Below are positions 18,799 to 25,971 of a stretch of DNA of 64,000 nucleotides, piece after piece. The stretch comes from Sphingomonas prati. GTDB lineage: Bacteria; Pseudomonadota; Alphaproteobacteria; Sphingomonadales; Sphingomonadaceae. Positions within the stretch are counted from its first letter, which is position 1. The number at the start of each line of letters is the position of its first letter. The stretch covers positions 434,001-498,000 of the forward strand of contig NZ_BMJP01000002.1 in assembly GCF_014643515.1 (NCBI RefSeq), read 5' to 3'. Below the pieces are notes generated by a model. That model was not told the origin of the DNA, searched no databases, and saw only the letters and a list, made by a program, of their open reading frames with translations. The translations under genes were made by a program, and so were the position numbers.

Positions 18799-19844
18799 CG
18801 GCGTCGCACCTGTTCCAGCAACCGTTCGACATGCGCGATCGGCGTGTCGGGGAGGATGCCGTGGCCAAGGTTGAAGATATGCGGCCGTTCCGGGAACGCA
18901 GATAGGATATGGTCCACGGCCTGCGCAAGCGGTTCGCCGCCCGCAATCAACGCCAGCGGGTCGAGATTGCCTTGCACCGGCAGCCCGGCGGGCAGTTCGC
19001 GGTCCGCCCAGAGCGGATCGACGGTCTCGTCCAGCCCAAGCGCATCGACCCGTGTTTCGCGCGCATAGGCGGGGAGCTTGCCCCCTGCCCCCTTCGGAAA
19101 GCCGATGATCGGCACATCCGGGCGTGCGGCGCGGACCGCATCGACGATCCGCACGGTGGGGGCGATGACCCAGCGTTCGAACTGCGCGGGCGAGAGACTC
19201 CCCGCCCAGCTGTCGAACAGCTGCACCGCGTGGACGCCGGCGTCGATCTGACCGATCAGATAGTCGATCGTGGCGGTGACGATGGCATCGACGATCGCGC
19301 CGAATGCCTGCGGGTCGCCGTATGCCATGCGGCGGGCGGGTGCTTGGTCCTTCGACCCCTGCCCCGCCACCATGTAGGTCGCAACGGTCCAGGGACTGCC
19401 GGCAAAGCCCAGGAAGGTGGTCTGGGGCGGCAGTGCGGCCGCGACGAGGGCCACGGTGCGATAGACCGGGTCGAGCCGCTCCGGGACACGTGCCAGCGCC
19501 TCCAGCGCATGATCGGCGAGCGGAGGCGAGAGTCGCGGACCTTCGCCGACCTCGAACACCAGATCCTGGCCGAGCGCGTGCGGGATGACGAGGATGTCGG
19601 AAAACAGGATCGCACCGTCGAATCCGAACCGCCGGATCGGTTGCAGCGTGACGTCGGCCGCCGCCGCGCTGTCGTGGACCAGTTCGAGGAATCCGCCGCG
19701 ATCGGCCCGAAGCGTGCGATATTCGGGGAGGTAGCGCCCGGCCTGACGCATCAGCCAGACGGGCGGCACGGCTTGGCGCTGCCCTTTCAACACCGCGTAG
19801 AGCGGCCGGTCGACGGTCGGAACGGCCACGAACGCGGATTCCAT
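18795..19844 (-). CDS. hemE: Uroporphyrinogen decarboxylase
   Basis: A 349-residue enzyme that decarboxylates uroporphyrinogen III to coproporphyrinogen III. PPVWLMRQAGRYLPEYR is the N-terminal substrate-binding signature, GAILFSDILVIPHALG carries the catalytic Asp, and GFAGSPWTVATYMVAGQGSK is the second family signature. IFNLGHGILPDTP closes the active site. The leftward SD AAAGGA sits six bases before ATG 19844. A TTAA-GAGTC-TTAA near-palindrome lies in its 5' untranslated region. hemE flanks the origin in Caulobacter as well. Confidence 0.97.
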   Translation of the reverse strand: MESAFVAVPTVDRPLYAVLKGQRQAVPPVWLMRQAGRYLPEYRTLRADRGGFLELVHDSAAAADVTLQPIRRFGFDGAILFSDILVIPHALGQDLVFEVGEGPRLSPPLADHALEALARVPERLDPVYRTVALVAAALPPQTTFLGFAGSPWTVATYMVAGQGSKDQAPARRMAYGDPQAFGAIVDAIVTATIDYLIGQIDAGVHAVQLFDSWAGSLSPAQFERWVIAPTVRIVDAVRAARPDVPIIGFPKGAGGKLPAYARETRVDALGLDETVDPLWADRELPAGLPVQGNLDPLALIAGGEPLAQAVDHILSAFPERPHIFNLGHGILPDTPIAHVERLLEQVRRR

Positions 19845-19942
19845 CTAATATCCTTTAAGAGTCTTAAGAGAGTCTGGGTTGGTAGTAGGGGGCAGGCGAA
19901 GCGGGGTTTATTCTCCCCACCCCGAATTGCCAACAGGACTCA

Positions 19943-19979
19943 AAAAAGCGACTCGCGAGTCGTCGGCGAGTCGCTTTTT
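19943..19979. terminator. Terminator-like hairpin inside the origin region
   Basis: A perfect 14-bp inverted repeat: AAAAAGCGACTCGC, loop GAGTCGTCG, GCGAGTCGCTTTTT. It has the shape of an intrinsic terminator in both directions (five Ts rightward, six leftward), although the flanking genes are divergent. Each arm and the loop carry a GANTC site. Confidence 0.6.
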
Positions 19980-19988
19980 CCACCCCCG

Positions 19989-19997
19989 TTATCCACA
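19989..19997 (+). promoter_or_regulatory. DnaA box (perfect TTATCCACA)
   Basis: Exact match to the DnaA box consensus. With the inverse copy at 20022 it forms a 12-bp inverted repeat (TTATCCACAGGC at 19989-20000 and its complement at 20019-20030). Confidence 0.85.
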
Positions 19998-20021
19998 GGC
20001 AGAGTCGATCGGTGCGTCGCC

Positions 20022-20030
20022 TGTGGATAA
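20022..20030 (-). promoter_or_regulatory. DnaA box (perfect, inverse orientation)
   Basis: TGTGGATAA, the exact complement of TTATCCACA, 24 bp from the first box, with GANTC at 20002 between the two. Confidence 0.85.
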
Positions 20031-20112
20031 GCGGGGAGAACAAGGCGGGCCAGCGGGGATGAACGCGCCGCTTGAAAGCATCCCCGCCCCTGGCCTACCG
20101 CAACCCCCACGG

Positions 20113-20121
20113 TTTTCCACA
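20113..20121 (+). promoter_or_regulatory. DnaA box candidate (one mismatch)
   Basis: TTTTCCACA differs from the consensus at position 3 and lies 15 bp before the ppsR start codon. Confidence 0.5.
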
Positions 20122-20135
20122 GGATCCCCCCCATC

Positions 20136-20960
20136 ATGCGCCTCCACGTCCATCTGCTGTCGGATTCCACGGGCGAGACGTTGGAAAACGTCGTGAAGGC
20201 AGGCCTCGCGCAGTTCGACGGGGTGGAGGCGATCAAGCATTTCTGGCCGATGGTGCGGTCCGAAGGGCATCTCGACCGGGTAATGGTGGAGATCGGCAAG
20301 AACCCCGGGCTGATCGTGTTCACGCTCGCCAATTCGGATGTGCGGCGGAAGCTGGAGGCGCGGTGCCGGGCGGCGGGGATTCCGGCGGTGGCGGCGCTCG
20401 ATCCGGTGACCGACGCGCTGTCGCGGCTGCTGGGGCAGATCGCGAGCGCGCGGCCGGGGCGGCAGCATAATCTGGACGCAGCCTATTTCGCGCGGGTCGA
20501 TGCGATCCAGTGGACGATCGCGCATGACGACGGGATCGCGGCGGAGAATTGGGAGGAAGCCGACATCCTGCTGGCCGGTGTGTCGCGCACGTCGAAGACG
20601 CCGACGTCGATCTATCTCGCCAATCGTGGGTACAAGACGGCGAACATCCCGATCGTGCCGGTGTCGCCGCCGCCGGCGCACATCCACCGGTTGCAGCATC
20701 CGCTGGTCGTCGGGCTGACGACCAGCCCCGACCGGCTGATCGCGATCCGCCGCAACCGGCTGCTGTCGCTGAACCAGGCGCCGGAGACCGACTATGTCGA
20801 TCAGGAAGCGGTGGCGGCCGAGCTGTCCTATGCGCGGCGGATGTTCGCCGACAATGGCTGGCCGGTGATCGACGTGACGCGCCGATCGATCGAGGAGACC
20901 GCGGCGGCGATCATCAACCTGGTGAACGAACGGCGTGGCGAGACGAGCGTGACGGCGTGA
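20136..20960 (+). CDS. Pyruvate, phosphate/water dikinase regulatory protein (PpsR/PDRP, DUF299)
   Basis: A 274-residue bifunctional ADP-dependent kinase and Pi-dependent phosphorylase that switches PEP synthase or pyruvate phosphate dikinase. The N-terminus RLHVHLLSDSTGETLENV is diagnostic. The P-loop is ILLAGVSRTSKTPTSIYLANRG, and the C-terminus carries VIDVTRRSIEETAAAI. It is the first rightward gene after the origin and overlaps maf by GTGA. The same gene sits beside the origin in Caulobacter, to my knowledge. Whether the local target is PpsA or PpdK cannot be read here. Confidence 0.93.
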   Translation: MRLHVHLLSDSTGETLENVVKAGLAQFDGVEAIKHFWPMVRSEGHLDRVMVEIGKNPGLIVFTLANSDVRRKLEARCRAAGIPAVAALDPVTDALSRLLGQIASARPGRQHNLDAAYFARVDAIQWTIAHDDGIAAENWEEADILLAGVSRTSKTPTSIYLANRGYKTANIPIVPVSPPPAHIHRLQHPLVVGLTTSPDRLIAIRRNRLLSLNQAPETDYVDQEAVAAELSYARRMFADNGWPVIDVTRRSIEETAAAIINLVNERRGETSVTA

Positions 20961-21550
20961 TCGTCCTGGCGTCGAAGTCGGCGGCGCGGCGCGCGATGCT
21001 GACCGCGGCGGGTGTCGCGCACGAGGCGGTCGCGGCCGGGATCGACGAGGACGCGGCGAAGGCGGCTCTGGTGGCGGAGGGCGCCGACGCGCGCCGGCTG
21101 GCCGATGCGCTGGCCGAGCTGAAGGCGGTGAAGATTTCGCGGCGGTTTCCTGACGCTTTGGTGCTGGGGTGTGATCAGACGCTGGCGCGCGATGACGGGC
21201 GGTTGTTCGATCAGCCGCGCGATCGGGCGGATGCGGCGGAGCAGTTGCGGGCGTTGCGCGGGCGGCGGCATCGGCTGACGACTGCGGCGGTGCTGGCGAC
21301 GGGGGGCGTCCCGACGTGGCGGCATGTCGGGGTCGCGACGCTGACGATGCGCGATTTTTCGGATGCGTTTCTAGAAGACTATCTGGCGGCGGAGTGGCCG
21401 GCAGTTTCGGGGTGCGTCGGCTGCTATCGGCTGGAGGGACCCGGGGTGCAGCTGTTTTCGCGGGTGGATGGCGATCATTTCACGGTGTTGGGGTTGCCGT
21501 TGCTGGCGCTGCTGGATCAGTTGCGGGTGCTGGGTTTGATCACGAAATGA
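20957..21550 (+). CDS. maf: Maf family nucleotide pyrophosphatase
   Basis: A 197-residue house-cleaning nucleotide pyrophosphatase. The GTG start overlaps the ppsR stop. IVLASKSAARRAMLTAAGV is the N-terminal motif (the S-x-S/A-RR element), LGCDQTLARDDG holds the catalytic Asp, and SGCVGCYRLEGPG is the C-terminal signature (often GxYxxEG). The D at the QTL site instead of ADT suggests the YceF-like subgroup, acting on modified m7GTP-like nucleotides, but this is inferred. It is part of the ppsR-maf-(gap)-aroE-coaE-dnaQ line. Confidence 0.9.
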   Translation: MIVLASKSAARRAMLTAAGVAHEAVAAGIDEDAAKAALVAEGADARRLADALAELKAVKISRRFPDALVLGCDQTLARDDGRLFDQPRDRADAAEQLRALRGRRHRLTTAAVLATGGVPTWRHVGVATLTMRDFSDAFLEDYLAAEWPAVSGCVGCYRLEGPGVQLFSRVDGDHFTVLGLPLLALLDQLRVLGLITK

Positions 21551-21568
21551 TAGCAGCCGAGGCCTTCT

Positions 21569-21660
21569 AGCTCCCCCGCGGGTGCGGGGGTCCGGCTTGG
21601 ACATACCAGCCGGCACTTTCTATGGGTTCCAGCTGTATCCCCGCATCCGCGGGGATACGC
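21569..21660. repeat. Inverted repeat, family B, divergent copy
   Basis: CTCCCCCGCGGGTGCGGGGGTCC on the left is mirrored by ATCCCCGCATCCGCGGGGATACGC on the right (given here only as arm ends). It resembles the copies at 28508 and 40910. It fills the 135-bp maf-aroE gap. Confidence 0.55.
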
Positions 21661-21685
21661 TCATCACGACGTTGCGAGTTCGATC

Positions 21686-22501
21686 ATGCCCGGAATCCCC
21701 TATGCCGAAGTGATCGGTGATCCGATCGCGCACAGCAAGTCGCCGATCATCCACCGCTTCTGGCTGCAGGCGCTGGGGATCGAGGGAGACTATGTCGCGA
21801 CACATGTGACCGCCGCGGGGCTGGCGGCGCATTTCCGGTTGCGGCGCGACGATCCGGATTGGATGGGGAGCAACGTCACCGTGCCGCACAAGCAGGCGCT
21901 GTTCGACATCGTCGCCGACCGGGCCGGGTTGCAGAAGACGCTAGGCGCACTGAACACCGTATTTGGGGACGGTGAAGGTGGGTTGGTCGGGACCAATACC
22001 GATGCGGGCGGGTTCCTGGAGCCGCTCGACGATGTGCCGCTGGAGGGCAAGGCGGTGGCGGTCGTGGGTGCCGGCGGCGCGGCGCGCGCGGTGCTGCTGG
22101 CGCTGGCGAGCCGTGATGTGGGGCGCGTGACGTTGCTCAACCGGACGCCGGACAAGGGGCGTGTGCTGCTCGACCAGTTCGGGTTGCTGGGTGATGTGGT
22201 GCCGCTGGACGCCGCGTTGCCGGCGGTGGACCTGTTGGTGAACGCCAGTTCGCTCGGGCTGGCGGGGCAGCCGCCGCTGGTGCTCGACCTGACCCCCCTG
22301 CCCCCGACCGCGATCGTGTACGATATCGTCTATGCGCCGCTCGAGACCGCGCTGCTCGCGGCGGCGCGGGCGCGCAGGTTGGCGACGATCGACGGGCTGA
22401 CGATGCTGATTGGGCAGGCCGCGCTCGCATTCGAGATATTCTTCGAGGCGCATGCCCCGCGCGAGCGTGACGCCGAACTGCGCGCGTTGTTGACCGCGTG
22501 A
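21686..22501 (+). CDS. aroE: Shikimate dehydrogenase
   Basis: A 271-residue NADPH enzyme of aromatic amino acid synthesis, reducing 3-dehydroshikimate. The substrate site is EVIGDPIAHSKSPIIHRFWL, the catalytic lysine lies in NVTVPHKQALFD, NTDAGGF follows, and the Rossmann glycine motif is VAVVGAGGAARAVLLAL. The C-terminus DGLTMLIGQAALAFEI is also typical. Its stop overlaps the coaE start by GTGA. Confidence 0.97.
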   Translation: MPGIPYAEVIGDPIAHSKSPIIHRFWLQALGIEGDYVATHVTAAGLAAHFRLRRDDPDWMGSNVTVPHKQALFDIVADRAGLQKTLGALNTVFGDGEGGLVGTNTDAGGFLEPLDDVPLEGKAVAVVGAGGAARAVLLALASRDVGRVTLLNRTPDKGRVLLDQFGLLGDVVPLDAALPAVDLLVNASSLGLAGQPPLVLDLTPLPPTAIVYDIVYAPLETALLAAARARRLATIDGLTMLIGQAALAFEIFFEAHAPRERDAELRALLTA

Positions 22502-23139
22502 TTGTCCTAGGTCTCACCGGGTCGATCGGCATGGGCAAGTCCGCGGTGGCGGGCATGTTCGCGGACGCCGGCGTGCCGGTGTTCGATGCCGACGCGGAGG
22601 TCCACCGCTTGCAGGCCGCGGGCGGTGCGCTGATTCCGGCGATCGAGGCGGCGTTTCCGGGCACGACCAATGCGGGCGGCGTCGATCGGCAGCGGCTGGG
22701 CCAGGCGGTGCTGGGCGATGCGGCGGCGCTGGCGCGGCTGGAGGCGATCGTCCATCCGGCGGTGGCGGCGGCGCGGCGGGCGTTTCTGGCGAGGCACATG
22801 CGGGCGGACATGGTGCTGCTCGATATCCCGTTGCTGTTCGAGAAGGGTGGCGCGAACGCGGTGGATGCGGTGGTGGTGGTGTCGGCCCCTGCCCCGGTGC
22901 AGCGGGCTCGCGTGCTGGCGCGGCCCGGCATGACCGCCGAACGGCTCGACCGGATTCTGGCGTTGCAGCTGCCCGATGCGGAGAAGCGCGCGCGCGCCGA
23001 TTTCCTGATCGATACCGGAGTCGCGCTGGACGAGACGCGCGCGGCCGTCGTCGCGCTGGTCGCTTGCCTCCGCGACCATGGAGTCCGATACTGCCAGGCA
23101 TGCGCGAAATCGTCTTCGATACCGAAACCACAGGACTGA
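22498..23139 (+). CDS. coaE: Dephospho-CoA kinase
   Basis: A 213-residue P-loop kinase catalysing the final step of coenzyme A synthesis. Walker A is GLTGSIGMGKSAVAGMF, followed by PVFDADAEVHRL and VLLDIPLLFEKGG, the CoaE hallmarks. The GTG start overlaps the aroE stop. Its last 40 bases overlap the proposed dnaQ start at 23100; the overlap is unusually long but both frames are well supported. Confidence 0.95.
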   Translation: MIVLGLTGSIGMGKSAVAGMFADAGVPVFDADAEVHRLQAAGGALIPAIEAAFPGTTNAGGVDRQRLGQAVLGDAAALARLEAIVHPAVAAARRAFLARHMRADMVLLDIPLLFEKGGANAVDAVVVVSAPAPVQRARVLARPGMTAERLDRILALQLPDAEKRARADFLIDTGVALDETRAAVVALVACLRDHGVRYCQACAKSSSIPKPQD

Positions 23140-23801
23140 ACCCACGGGGCGGCGACCGGCTGGTCGAGATCGGCTGCGTCGAGCTGCTCAACCGGTGCGA
23201 GACGGGGCGGACGTTCCACGCCTGGTTCAACCCGGACCGCGACATGCCGGCCGAAGCGGAGGCGATCCACGGCCTGTCCGCGCGGTTCCTGGCGGACAAG
23301 CCGCGGTTCCACGAGGCGGTGCAGGACCTGCTGGCGTTCATCGGCGACGCGCCGCTGATCGCGCACAATGCGACGTTCGACTTCGGGTTCCTGAACGCGG
23401 AGCTGGACCAGTGCGGCCACCCGGTGGTGTGCATGACGCGGATGGTCGACACGCTCACGATCGCCAAGACGCGGCATCCGGGCGCGAAGCTGAGCCTGGA
23501 CGCGCTGTGTTCGCGCTACGGCATCGACCGCAGCCACCGCGTGAAGCATGGCGCGCTGCTCGATGCGCAGCTGCTGGCGCAGCTCTATGTCGAGTTGATG
23601 GGCGGTCGGCAGATCGGGTTCATGCTGCCCGCCGAAGAGTCCGGCGACGTTACGGCACCGGTTGGGATAACCGACGTTATACCCATGACGGTGCGTCCCA
23701 TGCGATCCTTTTCGGCAAGTCCGGAAGAGCTGGCACGGCATGCGGCGTTCGTTGCGAAACTGGTCGATCCGTTGTGGAGCACGGTCGACGCGCAGGGGTG
23801 A
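23100..23801 (+). CDS. dnaQ: DNA polymerase III epsilon subunit (proofreading exonuclease)
   Basis: A 233-residue DEDDh exonuclease. ExoI is REIVFDTETTGLNPRGGDRL, ExoII is PLIAHNATFDFGFLNAEL, and ExoIII has HGALLDAQLLAQLYVEL. The C-terminal tail (about 60 residues) would bind the alpha subunit. The start at ATG 23100 puts the DTE motif at the usual distance from the N-terminus; it overlaps coaE by 40 bp. The order coaE-dnaQ near the origin is conserved in alphaproteobacteria. Confidence 0.95.
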   Translation: MREIVFDTETTGLNPRGGDRLVEIGCVELLNRCETGRTFHAWFNPDRDMPAEAEAIHGLSARFLADKPRFHEAVQDLLAFIGDAPLIAHNATFDFGFLNAELDQCGHPVVCMTRMVDTLTIAKTRHPGAKLSLDALCSRYGIDRSHRVKHGALLDAQLLAQLYVELMGGRQIGFMLPAEESGDVTAPVGITDVIPMTVRPMRSFSASPEELARHAAFVAKLVDPLWSTVDAQG

Positions 23802-23911
23802 AGCGAGGGGTTGGCCAGTCCGGTTGACCGCGGAACGCCCCGGTTCTAAGGCCGCGGCGCCCGATCCACGGGTGACCGGCCGCAAATTGCTCTTTTGAGG
23901 AGGTCATTACG

Positions 23912-24505
23912 ATGGAAATCCGAGTCTCAGGTCATCAGGTCGACACCGGCGCCGCGCTGCGGACGCATGTGAACGAGCGGATGCAGGCCATCGCGGACAA
24001 ATATTTCTCGCGATCGATTTCCGCGCACGCGACCTTCGGCAACGGACCGCATGGTTCGTTCACCTGCGACATCGTGGCGCACGTGATGCAGGGCGTGATC
24101 CTGAAGGGGCATGGCCAGGGCAACGAGGCGCACCCCGCATTCGACCAGGCCGCCGCGCGCGTCGAGACGCAACTGCGCCGCTACATGCGCCGGTTGAAGG
24201 ACAAGCAGGCCACCACCAGCATGGGCGGTGCCGCCGAATACGACACGGTGAGCTACGACGAGAATGCGGGCTACACCGTGTTCCAGTCCGCGCCGGAAGA
24301 GGAAGAGGTCAACGACAACCCGCTGATCATCGCGGAGACGCGCGTCGACGTGCCCGATGCGACGGTGTCGGACGCGGTCATGATGCTCGACCTGCGCAAC
24401 ACCGGCGCGCTGTTGTTCAAGAACCTCGGCACCGGCACGTTCAACATGGTCTATCGCCGCCCCGACGGGACGATCGGCTGGGTGGAGCCGCAGCGTACGG
24501 CCTGA
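23912..24505 (+). CDS. hpf: Ribosome hibernation promoting factor, long form
   Basis: A 197-residue long HPF. The N-terminal RaiA-like domain (EIRVSGHQVDTGAALRTHV, FSRSISAHATFG) binds the decoding centre of idle ribosomes. The C-terminal dimerisation domain (NPLIIAETRVDVPDATVSDA, LDLRNTGALLFKNLGTG, YRRPDGTIGWVEP) makes 100S dimers. A strong SD GAGGAGG lies at 23897-23903, eight bases before the ATG. ptsN follows 21 bp downstream; the hpf-ptsN pairing is widespread although rpoN is absent here. Confidence 0.95.
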   Translation: MEIRVSGHQVDTGAALRTHVNERMQAIADKYFSRSISAHATFGNGPHGSFTCDIVAHVMQGVILKGHGQGNEAHPAFDQAAARVETQLRRYMRRLKDKQATTSMGGAAEYDTVSYDENAGYTVFQSAPEEEEVNDNPLIIAETRVDVPDATVSDAVMMLDLRNTGALLFKNLGTGTFNMVYRRPDGTIGWVEPQRTA

Positions 24506-24526
24506 CCGGCCGTTCGTTTCTGCACG

Positions 24527-24997
24527 ATGGACTCGCTTGTCGATATCCTGGCACCCGATGCCGTCGCGGCCGCCATGGCCGTGCCGAACAAGAAGGTGCT
24601 GTTTCAGCAACTGGCGGCGACGGCCGCACGGTTGCTGGATGTCGACGCGCGGCTGGTCGCGGACCGGTTGTCCGACCGCGAGCGGCTGGGATCGACCGGC
24701 TTCGGCGGCGGCGTGGCGATCCCGCATGCCAAGATCGACGGTTTGCCCAAGGTCGTCGGGCTGTTCGCGCGGCTGACGACGCCGATCGATTTCATGGCGG
24801 TGGACGACATGCCGGTGGACATCGTGTTCATGCTGCTGTCGCCCACCGACGCGGGCGTTGAGCATTTGAAGGCGCTGGCGCGGGTCAGCCGGCGGCTGCG
24901 CGACCGGACGTTCGTCGCGAAGCTGCGCGGCGCGGCGTCGGAAGACGCGCTCTACGCGCTATTCACCAACGGCAATGGCCGTGACCCCGCCGGCTGA
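24527..24997 (+). CDS. ptsN: Nitrogen-regulatory PTS EIIA protein
   Basis: A 156-residue EIIA-Ntr. The phosphorylatable histidine is in FGGGVAIPHAKIDGLPKVVG, and the segment FVMLLSPTDAGVEHLKALARVSR-type (seen as VFMLLSPTDAGVEHL) is characteristic. It receives phosphate from EI-Ntr/NPr and regulates transporters and nitrogen or potassium physiology by protein contacts. No PTS permease is nearby, as expected. The stop overlaps the thioesterase gene by 23 bp. Confidence 0.94.
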   Translation: MDSLVDILAPDAVAAAMAVPNKKVLFQQLAATAARLLDVDARLVADRLSDRERLGSTGFGGGVAIPHAKIDGLPKVVGLFARLTTPIDFMAVDDMPVDIVFMLLSPTDAGVEHLKALARVSRRLRDRTFVAKLRGAASEDALYALFTNGNGRDPAG

Positions 24998-25466
24998 TCC
25001 GGCCGCGCCGTCGAGCGGGGCGGCGGCACATTTCCAGGCTTTGGAAGCACTCTATGCTGCGGCGCCGATCAACGGCATGTTCGCGTCGCGGCTGGAGATC
25101 GTCGAGGCCGGGATGGCGCGGATCCGGTTCCTGGTGGAGCCTGCTGTGCATCATGCGGCCGGCGCGGCGCACGGCACGGTATATTTTAAGATGCTCGACG
25201 ACGCGGCTTTCTACGCCGCCAATTCGCTGGTCAGCGACCGGTTCCTGCTGACGACGCAGTTCAACCTGTTGCTGACGCGGCCGGTGAAGGCGGGCGAGGT
25301 GATCGCCGAGGGACGCTGGATCAGCGGGAAGCGGCGCGTGTTCGTGGCTGACGCACGATTGATCGATGCGGACGGCGAGGAAATAGCGCGCGGCACCGGC
25401 ACATTCATGAAATCGCGCATCCCGCTGGCGACGTTGCCCGGCTACGCGACGGCGGCCGGCGCGTGA
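24975..25466 (+). CDS. PaaI-type hotdog thioesterase
   Basis: A 163-residue hotdog-fold protein. The core helix and active-site region HHAAGAAHGTVYFKMLDDAAFYAANSLV is followed by TTQFNLLLTRPVKAGEVIAE and GKRRVFVADARL, the three expected strands. It probably hydrolyses an acyl- or aryl-CoA thioester; the substrate is unknown. It overlaps ptsN by 23 bp (a GTG six bases later is an alternative start) and DUF1491 by GTGA. Confidence 0.87.
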   Translation: MAVTPPADPAAPSSGAAAHFQALEALYAAAPINGMFASRLEIVEAGMARIRFLVEPAVHHAAGAAHGTVYFKMLDDAAFYAANSLVSDRFLLTTQFNLLLTRPVKAGEVIAEGRWISGKRRVFVADARLIDADGEEIARGTGTFMKSRIPLATLPGYATAAGA

Positions 25467-25795
25467 CGGCGCGGCTGACCGCGACCATGCTGGTGTCCGT
25501 GATGGTGCGGCGGATGCAGGCCGAGGGCGGCAATGCGATGGTCGTGGCGAAGGGTGATGCGACGGCTGGGGCGATTTTGATCATCCTGGCGGAGCGCGGC
25601 CAGCCGGGCGGGCTGGTCGAGCGGGTGTTGGGCCCGACGGGTTATGGGCTGGGGGCGACCGGGCCGGACGATCTGGCGGCGCCGGGGGTGTTGTCCGAGT
25701 ATGTCGAGCGGCGGCGTCAGCGCGATCCGGATCTGTGGGTGGTGGAGCTGGACGGGCCGGGTGCCGCGGCAGTTGCGGCGGAGACGATGGGGTAG
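25463..25795 (+). CDS. DUF1491 family protein
   Basis: A 110-residue protein beginning with GTG. RLTATMLVSVMVRRMQAEGG, VVAKGDATAGAILIILAERG and EYVERRRQRDPDLWVVELDG are the signature segments of DUF1491, a small alphaproteobacterial family with no established role. It is likely cytoplasmic. Overlap with the thioesterase (GTGA) makes it the last gene of the hpf-ptsN run. A family C repeat starts 23 bp downstream. Confidence 0.9.
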   Translation: MTARLTATMLVSVMVRRMQAEGGNAMVVAKGDATAGAILIILAERGQPGGLVERVLGPTGYGLGATGPDDLAAPGVLSEYVERRRQRDPDLWVVELDGPGAAAVAAETMG

Positions 25796-25818
25796 GCGGT
25801 TTGTGACTTTCTCCCCAA

Positions 25819-25956
25819 CCGTTTGTCCCGAGTAGGGGCTGAGCGCAGTCGAAGACCCGTATCGAAGGATGGGTCCCACATGCGAATACCGTGCTTCGAT
25901 ACGCGCCCTCGATACGCGCCGAGGGGCGCTACTCGGTCTCTACTCAGCACGAACGG
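25819..25956. repeat. Imperfect inverted repeat, family C, copy 2
   Basis: Runs from CCGTTTGTCCCGAGTAGG to CTACTCAGCACGAACGG, with inner CGTATCGAAG and CTTCGATACGCG words. It is related to 18227-18333. It fills the gap between convergent DUF1491 and the IalB-like gene. Confidence 0.65.
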
Positions 25957-25971
25957 ACGTGGTGTTGGGTG

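Larger units (their letters stand above)
19845..20135. other. oriC: Probable chromosomal replication origin (oriC)
   Basis: 291 bp between divergent hemE and ppsR, the position of the Caulobacter and other alphaproteobacterial origins. Seen directly: perfect DnaA boxes TTATCCACA (19989-19997) and its inverse (20022-20030), a one-mismatch box TTTTCCACA (20113-20121), and seven GANTC sites at 19859, 19870, 19937, 19950, 19957, 19968 and 20002. An A5/T5-flanked hairpin lies at 19943-19979. Gene polarity switches here, with parAB and parS nearby. The origin call is inference from context and motif density; no AT-rich unwinding element is striking. Confidence 0.75.

Noticed and set aside
19855-19867. 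TTAA-GAGTC-TTAA as a CtrA binding site in the origin
   Set aside because: CtrA boxes have TTAA half-sites seven bases apart; here the spacing is five. The motif also overlaps the hemE leader next to the SD. Left as an unexplained near-palindrome.
23078-23827. Alternative frame over dnaQ (start at 23078)
   Set aside because: It lacks the DEDDh motifs found in the 23100 frame and is Arg/Gly-rich mirror sequence.
23874-23892. Sigma-54 promoter upstream of hpf
   Set aside because: The CGGCCGCAAATTGCT stretch has GG and GC elements separated by nine bases instead of ten and lacks the TGGCAC core.
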